From the NCBI RefSeq assembly GCF_047228825.1, contig NZ_JBFEGN010000084.1:1-14683 (forward strand): a stretch of 14,683 nucleotides of DNA, in the 5' to 3' direction. The first letter of the stretch is position 1. The number at the start of each line of letters is the position of its first letter. A program made the translations under genes and the position numbers. This stretch comes from Siminovitchia sp047228825 (GTDB taxonomy: Bacteria > Bacillota > Bacilli > Bacillales > Bacillaceae_C). Below are positions 1-6,517 of the stretch, in pieces. The notes below the pieces were generated by a model, which did not search any database, had not been told where the DNA came from, and saw only the letters and a program-made list of their open reading frames with translations.

Positions 1-131
1 TATCCGACCGGGTTGTCTTTATCGACCAGGGGAACATTGTCGAGCAGGGGCCGCCGGAAGAAGTGCTGGAAAATCCGGAAACGAAACGGCTTCAAACGTT
101 TTTGCAGCATTTTCGAAATGGCTATGAATAA
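1..131 (+). CDS. ABC transporter ATP-binding protein, amino-acid uptake type (3' end only)
   Basis: This is the C-terminal 42 codons of a gene that begins before the window. The reading frame starts at base 3 and ends in TAA at 129-131. The visible segment begins SDRVVFIDQGNIVEQG and continues PPEEVLENPETKR, which is the D-loop/H-loop-distal tail of GlnQ/ArtM/TcyN-type ATPases of polar amino acid importers. In that family the ATPase is a cytoplasmic dimer that powers uptake together with a membrane permease and a lipoprotein. The Walker A, signature and Walker B motifs lie outside the window, so the substrate cannot be assigned. A strong terminator follows directly, so this is the last gene of its operon. 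The match to the ABC tail is clear, while amino-acid specificity is inferred from the style of the tail only. Confidence 0.8.
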   Translation, partial: SDRVVFIDQGNIVEQGPPEEVLENPETKRLQTFLQHFRNGYE

Positions 132-137
132 ATAAAC

Positions 138-176
138 ATGATCCTTTTGCAAACTTGCAGAAGGATCATTTTATTT
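138..176 (+). terminator. Rho-independent terminator after the ABC ATPase gene
   Basis: The arms ATGATCCTT (138-146) and AAGGATCAT (161-169) pair perfectly. An inner TGCA/TGCA stem (148-151 with 156-159) closes a four-base loop. A T-rich tract (TTTATTT) follows at 170-176. The hairpin starts 7 bases after the ABC ATPase stop codon and separates that operon from the LytTR gene. Confidence 0.85.
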
Positions 177-187
177 CTAAAATGAAA

Positions 188-201
188 ATCATATTTATGA
201 T
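188..201. promoter_or_regulatory. Small inverted repeat upstream of the LytTR gene, possible operator
   Basis: ATCAT (188-192) and ATGAT (197-201) form perfect 5-bp arms around ATTT, and the repeat lies 27 bases before the LytTR start codon. It is short and in an AT-rich stretch, so chance is a real possibility. It also does not match the direct-repeat sites typical of LytTR proteins. Confidence 0.2.
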
Positions 202-228
202 CATGAACGAGCTAAAAAGGGTGATTTG

Positions 229-873
229 ATGGAAAAGCTTTCGGTTGTTTCATTGCTTAACGTCATTGGCAAGTTGTTTTCAGATGAAATTTCAATTGCT
301 GTGTCCAATACAAAAGAATATATATACTATCGTCCGAGCAAACGGGTTGATTTAAAAATCAAGCCGGGGGATCCGATTAAGGAAGGGACGATCGCGCATA
401 AGGCCATTACCTCGAAGCAAAAGGTCTCAGAGTTTATTCACCGTGAAGTGTACGGAGTGCCTTATCAAGGCATGGCGGTTCCTTTCGAAGATGAGGGAAA
501 ACTGGAGGGCTGTGTGACTGCCATTTATCCGGCTTATACAAAAGGGAAGTCAGTTGTAACAATCAAAACGAATGACGGCTGGATTCCTGTCCCTTTTGAA
601 AAAGTGAAGTATCTGGAAGTAAAAGATCGAAAAACACATGTATTTGCAGACGGCTTTTCGGGAACGCATAAGGACCCGCTGCAGGAATTTGAATACTTAT
701 TGCCGAGGGACATGTTTATCCGCTGCCATCGGTCATTTATCGTTAACGTTCACCATATACAGGCGATTTATCCGGACACTCACTCCACATTTATCCTGGA
801 AATGGATCATCAAACGAGAATTCCCGTCAGCCAATCGTACTCCAGCTATTTTCGAAAAATGCTTGGTTTTTGA
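229..873 (+). CDS. LytTR-family DNA-binding regulator with PAS-like N-terminal domain
   Basis: This is a cytoplasmic transcription regulator of 214 residues. The C-terminal half (about 108-213) is a LytTR domain: it has the GWIPVPFEKVKYLEV entry strand, the LLPRDMFIRCHRSFIVN segment typical of the fold, and a final RIPVSQSYSSYF strand/helix. The N-terminal half (about 15-102) has no response-regulator receiver domain. Instead it carries LKIKPGDPIKEG...EVYGVPYQGMAVPF, which resembles PAS-like sensory modules seen in methyl-accepting proteins, so it may bind a small ligand directly rather than be phosphorylated. I chose ATG at 229 because AAGGGTGA lies 5 bases upstream; an in-frame TTG at 226 is less likely. 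The next gene in the same direction is an acetyl-CoA hydrolase/CoA-transferase 133 bases on, which makes that gene a plausible target. No transmembrane segment is seen. Confidence 0.8.
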   Translation: MEKLSVVSLLNVIGKLFSDEISIAVSNTKEYIYYRPSKRVDLKIKPGDPIKEGTIAHKAITSKQKVSEFIHREVYGVPYQGMAVPFEDEGKLEGCVTAIYPAYTKGKSVVTIKTNDGWIPVPFEKVKYLEVKDRKTHVFADGFSGTHKDPLQEFEYLLPRDMFIRCHRSFIVNVHHIQAIYPDTHSTFILEMDHQTRIPVSQSYSSYFRKMLGF

Positions 874-1006
874 AAAAGTTTCTGCTTCAGCCATTATATT
901 TTGTCGCTTAAATGGCATTTTTCTTGTAATAGGCTTGTTTTCTCCCAAAGATTCATGCTTAAGCTAAAATAATTTTTAACTATATGCGCAAGAAAGAGGG
1001 ATATCA

Positions 1007-2527
1007 TTGGGTATAAAGGATGATCGCATCAGAGACCCCCGTCTATGGGACCGCGTTTGTTCGGCTGCAGAAGCGGCCGCCTGGATCAAGGATGGGATGA
1101 CATTGGGATTGAGCGGTTTTACCCGTGCGGGTGATGTGAAAGCGGTTCCTTTCGCTTTGGTTGAACGGGCAAAACAAGTACCATTAAAAGTCAATGTGTT
1201 CACAGGGGCATCTCTAGGGTCCGATATTGATAAAATATTTGCCGAGGCTGGCATGATACGTAAACGTTTGCCTTTTCAGGCAGATTCTGTGATGCGGCAA
1301 AAGATCAATGAAGGTGAACTGTTATTTGTTGACCATCATCTTTCTCATACGGCTGAATATGTCAGGGAAAATACGATTGAAGCGATTGACGTAGCGATAT
1401 TGGAAGCGATTTCGATTACAGAAGACGGAATGGTGATCCCCACAACATCCATAGGGAATTCCTTGTCTTTTGCGAAACACGCCAAATCGATCATCATTGA
1501 AATCAACATGGCGCAGCCGCAACAATTGGAAGGGCTGCATGATTTATTTGATCCCGAAAAACAGGGTGAGCGCTTGCCCATCCCGCTAACGAAAGTGGAT
1601 GATCGGATTGGTACGGTCGGAATTCCTATTGATGTTGAAAAAGTAAAAGGTATTGTATTGACAGACCAACTGGATTCTCCATCCGCTATCGTGGCACCGG
1701 ATGATGAAACGCAAATGATGGCTGGCCACTTGATTGGGTTTTTGCGGAAGGAAATCAAAGCGGGCCGGTTGACCAAACGTCTCGCTCCGTTACAATCAGG
1801 GATCGGTTCGGTGGCCAATGCGGTTCTTCACGGCATGCTTGATTCCGAATTTGAAGATTTGGAAATCTACTCCGAGGTTCTTCAGGACGCCGTATTTGAT
1901 TTAATGGACGCAGGGAAGGTGCGGTTTGCTTCCTGTTGTTCCATTACTTTATCCGAAAAAAAAATGAACCATGTTTTTGGGCAGTTTGAAAAATATCGGG
2001 ACAAGCTCATCATGCGTCCGCAAGAGTTGTCCAATCACCCGGAAATCATCCGAAGACTCGGATTGATTTCGATCAATACGGCTTTGGAATTTGATTTATA
2101 TGGCAATGTGAACTCCACGCATGTATCAGGAACGAAAATGATGAACGGGATTGGCGGTTCCGGAGATTTTGCCCGGAATGCCCGGCTGGCCATTTTTGTA
2201 ACCAAGTCGATTGCCAAAAACGGCGACATTTCCAGTATCGTCCCATTTGTGTCGCATGTCGACCATACAGAGCATGATGCAGATATTGTCGTTACAGAAC
2301 AGGGATATGCGGATCTCAGAGGATTGGCACCAAGAGAAAGGGCGCCGCTAATCATAGAAAATTGTGCCCATCCCATGTATCGTGACCAGTTATGGGCGTA
2401 TTACAGCGAAGCTTTGGAACGGGGCGGACAAACGCCGCATGTTTTGGAAAAAGCCTTCTCCTGGCATATCCGTTATAAAAATAACGGAACGATGCTTGAA
2501 CAGATCAAAGAAAAGGAAATGGCATGA
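1007..2527 (+). CDS. Acetyl-CoA hydrolase / succinyl-CoA:acetate CoA-transferase family protein
   Basis: This 506-residue cytoplasmic enzyme belongs to the class I CoA-transferase family that includes AarC, Cat1 and Ach1, and it has the usual family length. Family members move CoA between succinyl-CoA and acetate, or hydrolyse acetyl-CoA, via a glutamyl-CoA thioester. The motif SGIGSVANAVL (264-274) is followed by YSEVLQD, where Glu290 aligns with the catalytic Glu of AarC. A glycine-rich MNGIGGSGDF loop and a VVTEQGYADLRGL block near the C-terminus are also typical. The start is TTG at 1007, set by AAAGAGGG 6 bases upstream. The gene follows the LytTR regulator and ends in a terminator that begins inside its last codons, so it is probably monocistronic. 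CoA donor and acceptor cannot be decided from sequence. It could recycle succinate or acetate from the catabolic genes further right, but that is inference. Confidence 0.9.
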   Translation: MGIKDDRIRDPRLWDRVCSAAEAAAWIKDGMTLGLSGFTRAGDVKAVPFALVERAKQVPLKVNVFTGASLGSDIDKIFAEAGMIRKRLPFQADSVMRQKINEGELLFVDHHLSHTAEYVRENTIEAIDVAILEAISITEDGMVIPTTSIGNSLSFAKHAKSIIIEINMAQPQQLEGLHDLFDPEKQGERLPIPLTKVDDRIGTVGIPIDVEKVKGIVLTDQLDSPSAIVAPDDETQMMAGHLIGFLRKEIKAGRLTKRLAPLQSGIGSVANAVLHGMLDSEFEDLEIYSEVLQDAVFDLMDAGKVRFASCCSITLSEKKMNHVFGQFEKYRDKLIMRPQELSNHPEIIRRLGLISINTALEFDLYGNVNSTHVSGTKMMNGIGGSGDFARNARLAIFVTKSIAKNGDISSIVPFVSHVDHTEHDADIVVTEQGYADLRGLAPRERAPLIIENCAHPMYRDQLWAYYSEALERGGQTPHVLEKAFSWHIRYKNNGTMLEQIKEKEMA

Positions 2528-2550
2528 GCCTTTGGGCCGTGCCTTTTTTT
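2521..2550 (+). terminator. Rho-independent terminator overlapping the CoA-transferase stop codon
   Basis: GGCATG (2521-2526) pairs with CGTGCC (2538-2543) with one T·G wobble. GCC (2528-2530) pairs with GGC (2535-2537) around a TTTG loop, and seven T residues follow at 2544-2550. The upstream arm contains the last sense codon and most of the TGA stop codon. Confidence 0.9.
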
Positions 2551-2588
2551 GCCTTTCATTACTTTTTATCCTCCGTTTATTTCGCCCT

Positions 2589-2775
2589 TTATATATCTGC
2601 TTCTTGATTATAATCGGCAAGCAAACACGCACCCTTTCCTTTTGACAGTAAGGCAGCGAAAATAAAGAAAGGAATTACAATCATCAGATGGACAATCACT
2701 CCGGCCATACCAGTTGCCTTCTTCTCTTTATCACTTTTATTTCCTGTACCGATAGCCCCGTGCTTTCTGCTTCAT
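2589..2775 (-). pseudogene. Remnant of a small DUF3784-like membrane protein gene
   Basis: Read on the minus strand, an open frame from about 2771 to the stop at 2591-2589 encodes a lysine-rich stretch (GTGNKSDKEKKATG). A single hydrophobic segment (VIVHLMIVIPFFIFAALL) follows, then SKGKGACLLADYN. The last motif recalls the KGKG..LLAGYNTM signature I associate with DUF3784 proteins, but the expected continuation is missing and the frame stops nine codons after the second glycine of KGKG. The only ATG in reach at the 5' end (2775-2773) starts MKQ in a different frame; removing one A near 2766 would join it as MKQKHGAIG. An intact 39-residue peptide from ATG 2708 is possible but has a poor ribosome site. 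I read this as a gene with a 5' frameshift and a lost 3' end. The family assignment is from memory and moderate at best. Confidence 0.4.
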
Positions 2776-2807
2776 CCTCTATCAGGTTCCCTTTTCCATT
2801 TTTTGTA

Positions 2808-3677
2808 CTATCCTTGATCCCCCTTTAAATAAAAGACGTTAAAACGGTCCCACGTTGCTTCCATTTGCTCCAGCCGGGCTCTGGCTTCGTCCATTCGCTC
2901 TTTACCCACGCTGATAATGAGTGCATTAATCAGGCTGAGCGGTGCTGTAAATGAATCGATGAATGACGGCATTTGGCTAGACGCGGTTAAGGCGATATCC
3001 GCATGCGGAATGAGCGGGGAGAGCAGGCTGTCCGTAATGCAAATTGTTTTGGCTCCTTTTTCCCTGGCAAAAGCGAGTGTTTGTATGGTGCTGTTCGTAT
3101 AGCGCGGGAAACTGATTCCGATGACGACGTCTTTTTCCCCCAGGTTGTACAATTGCTCCGAAAGGTTTTCAACAGACCGGACGATCTCGGACTTCCCCAA
3201 AATGATATGCAAATAATATTGAAGAAAGATGCCCAGAGCCGCAGCACTCCGATTAGCGGCAATATAAATGTTTTTGGCTGTTTCAAGCATGTGAACTGCT
3301 TGATAAAATTTTTCAATGTCCACTTGGTCAATTGTGGATTTAATATTTTCAATGTCATCGTTGAAAATGTTGTAAAACCATTGTTCCTGATCATTGTACA
3401 CATCTGCTGTCATTTTAAGTCTGTCAGTTGTGGTGAGCTGCTTTTGAATGGAGTTCCGCATATGGGTTTGCATCTCGGGATAACCGGAATAGCCGAGAAA
3501 GACGGCGAAGCGGACGACCGTTGCTTCACTGACACCTGCTTTTTTGGCAAGGGCCGCCACATTCAAAAATGGAACGACTGTCGTGTTCTCCAAAATATAA
3601 TGGGCGATTTTTTTATACGCTTTGCTCATTTCTGGCACCTTTTCTGCCATATGCCGGTAAATATTTTGTGTTTTCAT
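2808..3677 (-). CDS. MurR/RpiR-family transcriptional repressor (HTH + SIS domain)
   Basis: This cytoplasmic transcription regulator has 289 residues from the chosen start. An N-terminal RpiR helix-turn-helix (about 1-75) contains the characteristic NVAALAKKAGVSEATVVRFA and LGYSGYPEMQ segments. A SIS domain (about 125-260) has IYIAANRSAAALG, VVIGISFPRYTNSTIQTL and AKTICITDSLLSPL, the phosphosugar-isomerase-like fold that senses the effector in this family. Two ATGs are in frame. The one at 3686 sits 1 base after AGAAGGGA, while ATG 3677 is 10 bases from the AAGGG core, so 3677 is preferred. The gene is divergent from the class III aminotransferase at 3879, with two palindromes between them, so it very probably controls that gene and itself. 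Since its partner is not a sugar enzyme, the effector may not be a sugar phosphate. Confidence 0.88.
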   Translation of the reverse strand: MKTQNIYRHMAEKVPEMSKAYKKIAHYILENTTVVPFLNVAALAKKAGVSEATVVRFAVFLGYSGYPEMQTHMRNSIQKQLTTTDRLKMTADVYNDQEQWFYNIFNDDIENIKSTIDQVDIEKFYQAVHMLETAKNIYIAANRSAAALGIFLQYYLHIILGKSEIVRSVENLSEQLYNLGEKDVVIGISFPRYTNSTIQTLAFAREKGAKTICITDSLLSPLIPHADIALTASSQMPSFIDSFTAPLSLINALIISVGKERMDEARARLEQMEATWDRFNVFYLKGDQG

Positions 3678-3749
3678 TTTATTCATTCCCTTCTCTAAAA
3701 AAGCAATAGGAAGCTTTTACAATATACCTTAATGGAATGCGGCCATTTT

Positions 3750-3765
3750 TGCAATAAATATTTCA
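3750..3765. promoter_or_regulatory. Second RpiR-type operator, imperfect
   Basis: TGCAATAAATATTTCA matches the perfect palindrome at 3817-3832 at 14 of 16 positions. Its centre is 67 bases from the other site. It lies in the 5' region of the repressor gene, where binding could give autoregulation or allow looping between the two sites. Confidence 0.5.
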
Positions 3766-3811
3766 TTTTGTTTTCATTTAGAAATAAATTTTTAATTAGG
3801 TGTTTTGAGTG

Positions 3812-3832
3812 TATAATGAAATATATATTTCA
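3812..3832. promoter_or_regulatory. RpiR-type operator overlapping the -10 box of the aminotransferase promoter
   Basis: TGAAATATATATTTCA (3817-3832) is a perfect 16-bp palindrome of the TGAAA...TTTCA type that RpiR-family proteins commonly bind. It overlaps the last base of a consensus -10 box, TATAAT (3812-3817), whose -35 region is weak. Occupancy would cover the start of transcription, so repression of the aminotransferase gene is the simplest reading. Confidence 0.6.
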
Positions 3833-3878
3833 TACACTATAAAAAGTGTAAAAAAAATTCCTTTACGAGGTGCTATTG

Positions 3879-5261
3879 ATGGCAATCAGTGAAAGAAGTG
3901 CAGGGTTAAGGCGTTTTATGGAAAAAACGCCAAGGTCCTTGGAGCTTTATAAAAAGGCCCTGGATGTTATGCCGGGCGGTGCGACTGCAAACATTAAATT
4001 CTTTTCGCCGTATCCGATTGCAATGGAAAAGGGCCAGGACAGTTATTTGTACGATATCGACGGGAACGAATATATTGATTATCTTTTGTCTTATGGGGCT
4101 TTAATTTTGGGGCATGGCCATCCGGAAGTTGTCGAAGCTGTCCGTTTGCAATTGGAAGAGTCGGGTACTTACCTTTTCGGCGCACCTCACAAGCTTGAAA
4201 TCAAAATGGGCGAAAAGATTAAGCAGCTTTATCCAAGCATGGAACGCTTAAGATATACAAATTCAGGTACGGAAGCAACCTTGCTGGCGATTCGTCTGGC
4301 ATATGCTTATACAGGAAAAAATAAAATCGCCAAGTTTGAAGGGCATTACCACGGCGGATATGATCAGGTATTGGTCAGCGTTAACCCGTCCCTGAACGAG
4401 GCCGGTCCGGCTGACAGTCCAAGTCCAGTCACCGAATCAATGGGTGTGGACCCGTACCATGAGGAGCATACCATCATTTTGCCGTTTAATGATTTGGATG
4501 CGACATATGACATTTTGCAAAAAAATAAAGATGAATTGGCCGCGGTTATCATTGAGCCCGTCCAGGGAGGATTTATTCCGGCCACCCAAAGCTTTATGGG
4601 CGGGTTGAGGAAAATGACGGAAGAAATGGGCATGCTCCTTATATTTGATGAAGTCAAAACATGTTTCAGGCTGGGTCTTGGCGGAGCACAAGCCCATTAT
4701 CAAATTGCACCTGACCTGACGACCCTCGGAAAAGCGGTTGGCGGTGGATATCCCATTGGAATCACCGGAGGAAGAAAGGATATTATGGACTTGAGCGCAC
4801 CGAAAGCGTCTGCAGATGTGTTTGACGCTAGCAAAAACCGCTATTCCGGCTCCAGGGACGTATTATTCCACAGCGGCACTTATAATGGGCATCCGGCCAT
4901 TTTGGCTGCAGGATTGGCGACGATCAACGTTTTGGAAAGGGAGATGCAGCATATTCACGATGTTGCAGCCAAATTGAAAGCGGGCATTACCAAGTTGTTT
5001 TCCGAACGGGGCATCGCCATGCAAACGTTGGGGCTGGGCTCCATATTTAATATTGTTATTACAGATCAAAGCGAGATATCCAATTACCGCGATCTTCAAA
5101 AGGCGGATTTCGCCTTCAGAAGAGAACTCGATTTTCTGCTGCTGGCCGAAGGCATTTATACAAAGCCGTTGAACCGCTACAGCATATCGGCGGCACATGG
5201 GGAAAAAGAAATCAGCAGAACATTGGAGGCTTTTGAAGGGGCGTTGCGGAAGCTTTGCTAA
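3879..5261 (+). CDS. Class III aminotransferase related to glutamate-1-semialdehyde 2,1-aminomutase
   Basis: This is a PLP-dependent enzyme of 460 residues, fold type I, cytoplasmic. The features are NSGTEA (128-133, phosphate cup), HYHGGYD (156-162), FDEVKT with Asp257 (pyridine nitrogen contact), TTLGKAVGGG with the Schiff-base lysine Lys285, and SGTYNGHP (332-339). The ordering and GKAVGGGYPIG are most like glutamate-1-semialdehyde aminomutase relatives. However, the protein is some 30 residues longer than the haem-pathway HemL, and no haem genes are near, so it is more likely a catabolic or beta-/omega-amino acid aminotransferase. The extra length appears to lie around 172-195 and 305-327. 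ATG at 3879 is preferred because ACGAGGTG ends 6 bases upstream. The gene is expressed alone, under the divergent RpiR regulator, and ends in a terminator. The amino donor is unknown. Confidence 0.82.
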   Translation: MAISERSAGLRRFMEKTPRSLELYKKALDVMPGGATANIKFFSPYPIAMEKGQDSYLYDIDGNEYIDYLLSYGALILGHGHPEVVEAVRLQLEESGTYLFGAPHKLEIKMGEKIKQLYPSMERLRYTNSGTEATLLAIRLAYAYTGKNKIAKFEGHYHGGYDQVLVSVNPSLNEAGPADSPSPVTESMGVDPYHEEHTIILPFNDLDATYDILQKNKDELAAVIIEPVQGGFIPATQSFMGGLRKMTEEMGMLLIFDEVKTCFRLGLGGAQAHYQIAPDLTTLGKAVGGGYPIGITGGRKDIMDLSAPKASADVFDASKNRYSGSRDVLFHSGTYNGHPAILAAGLATINVLEREMQHIHDVAAKLKAGITKLFSERGIAMQTLGLGSIFNIVITDQSEISNYRDLQKADFAFRRELDFLLLAEGIYTKPLNRYSISAAHGEKEISRTLEAFEGALRKLC

Positions 5262-5280
5262 ACGAGCGAGACAATTAATT

Positions 5281-5309
5281 AAGAGAGAAGGGGAGATCCC
5301 TCTCTCTTT
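5281..5309. terminator. Terminator between convergent aminotransferase and aguA genes
   Basis: AAGAGAGAAGGG pairs with CCCTCTCTCTT with one bulged base, around a short GAGAT loop. On the plus strand a short T run follows. On the minus strand the AT-rich TTAATTAATT follows, so it could serve both converging genes, more weakly for aguA. Confidence 0.7.
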
Positions 5310-5311
5310 GT

Positions 5312-6409
5312 TTACGCTTTGGGCTGCTGCTGGGTAATGCAGTGAATATTGCCTCCGCCAAGAGACACTTCACGTGTATTCACTGTCACGATCTTCCGGT
5401 CAGGATACATCTGTTTAAAAATGCTTACTGCCTCTTCATCTTTCGGATCGCCAAATGCCGGCAATACAACCCCGCCATTGCATAAATAGCAATTGACGTA
5501 AGTAGCAATAAAAGTTGTGTTGGCCGAACGGTCAAAAGCATCAGCGGCAAAGTCGATTTCCCGCGATTCTTCCTCGGTGATAGCAATTTGTTTCGGCATT
5601 GGAAGTTTATAGATTTTTAACTTTCTTCCTTTGGCGTCTGTTTCCTGCTCCAATTGTTTATATGCTTCACGAAGAACTCCATAGTGCGGATGTTCAGGGT
5701 CGTCTGTCCAGCCGATGGCGACTTCGCCGGGACGTACATAAAATAGTACCTCATCTACGTGTCCGTCTGTCTCATCATCAACAAGGCCTTCTTTGATCCA
5801 AATAATTTTTTCGATATTCAAATACTCTTTCAGCTTTTCCTCGACTTCCTCTTTTGACATGTGCGGATTCCGGTTTGGATTCAACACGCACTGTTCCGTC
5901 GTGATGAGCGTTCCTTCGCCGTCAACGTGGATGGCTCCGCCTTCCAAAACGAAATCTTTTGCATCATATCGATCTATGTTTTCAATTTCCATTACTTTTT
6001 GTTTAACAAGCTGATCCTTGTCCCATGGGAAGTAAAGACCTTCATCCAAACCTCCCCATGCATTGAACTGCCAATCTATGCCGCGCACTTCACCTTTGTC
6101 ATTTTTGACAAAAGTGGGCCCGATATCACGCATCCATGCATCATTGGACGAAATTTCGACTACCCTGATATCGTCGTCCAAAAGGGCGCGGGCATTTTCA
6201 AATTGTTCTGCGTTGACACACACCGTAACCGGTTCAAATTGCGAAATCGCTTTCGCCACCTCCGCAAAAGCTCTTTGTGCAGGTTTAGCTCCAGATCTCC
6301 ATGTGTCCGTTCTCATTGGCCAAAGCATCCATGTACCTTCGTGTTCCTCAAATTCGCCGGGCATTCTGAAGCCGTCTTTTCTTGGTGTACTATTTATGGT
6401 CTGTGCCAT
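5312..6409 (-). CDS. aguA: Agmatine deiminase
   Basis: This enzyme hydrolyses agmatine to N-carbamoylputrescine and ammonia; it is cytoplasmic, in the guanidine-modifying (PAD-like) superfamily. From the chosen start it has 365 residues, the same length I recall for the Enterococcus faecalis enzyme. The nucleophile Cys357 falls in GGGNIHCITQQQP. The other active-site blocks are NDAWMRDIGPTF (89-100), WGGLDEG (118-124), LEGGAIHVDGEGT (155-167) and DGHVDE (215-220, with His217). Upstream in-frame ATGs exist at 6424 and 6412. The first overlaps the ribosome site GGAGGGG (6422-6416), so ATG 6409 is chosen on spacing. A perfect sigma-54 promoter lies 35-50 bases upstream, and the sigma-54 activator gene is the next gene upstream in the same direction. 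No AguB (nitrilase-type N-carbamoylputrescine amidase) gene is in the window; the M20 amidohydrolase at 8075 is the nearest candidate for the next step. Confidence 0.95.
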   Translation of the reverse strand: MAQTINSTPRKDGFRMPGEFEEHEGTWMLWPMRTDTWRSGAKPAQRAFAEVAKAISQFEPVTVCVNAEQFENARALLDDDIRVVEISSNDAWMRDIGPTFVKNDKGEVRGIDWQFNAWGGLDEGLYFPWDKDQLVKQKVMEIENIDRYDAKDFVLEGGAIHVDGEGTLITTEQCVLNPNRNPHMSKEEVEEKLKEYLNIEKIIWIKEGLVDDETDGHVDEVLFYVRPGEVAIGWTDDPEHPHYGVLREAYKQLEQETDAKGRKLKIYKLPMPKQIAITEEESREIDFAADAFDRSANTTFIATYVNCYLCNGGVVLPAFGDPKDEEAVSIFKQMYPDRKIVTVNTREVSLGGGNIHCITQQQPKA

Positions 6410-6443
6410 CATGATCCCCTCCATGAATATTCATTAATACTAT

Positions 6444-6461
6444 ATGCAATTTCCGTGCCAT
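6444..6461 (-). promoter_or_regulatory. Sigma-54 (-24/-12) promoter of aguA
   Basis: On the minus strand the sequence is TGGCAC (6460-6455), five bases, TTGC (6449-6446), then AT. This matches the TGGCAC-N5-TTGCA consensus exactly. Transcription would start near 6434, giving a leader of about 25 bases. It is identical in its conserved positions to the promoters at 8033 and 14328. Confidence 0.88.
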
Positions 6462-6462
6462 A

Positions 6463-6517
6463 AAGAAAAGCGCAAGTGCCTTGTTCATCGACGTCCAGAC
6501 TGGAGCGCCCCGACGCT
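6463..6517. repeat. Short copy of a dispersed intergenic repeat
   Basis: This 55-bp segment shares its framework with the longer element at 10711-10775. Both begin GAAAAGC and share CGACGT, then CAGACTGGAG, then CGACG; the bases between differ slightly. Its opening AAGAAAAGCG with a CTTGTTCA further on also matches 10971-10998. It fills the gap between the end of the activator gene, whose stop codon it touches, and the aguA promoter. It resembles intergenic repeats I recall from thermophilic Bacillaceae genomes. Confidence 0.65.

Noticed and set aside
638..967. Long open frames overlapping real genes in other frames, such as 638-967, 3003-3698 (plus) and 9869-10405 (minus)
   Set aside because: Each lies over a gene with a clear family match and lacks its own ribosome site, so these are shadows.
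3879..5261. Calling the aminotransferase HemL
   Set aside because: It is longer than typical HemL, has an RpiR regulator, and no tetrapyrrole genes are near; only superfamily-level similarity is supported.
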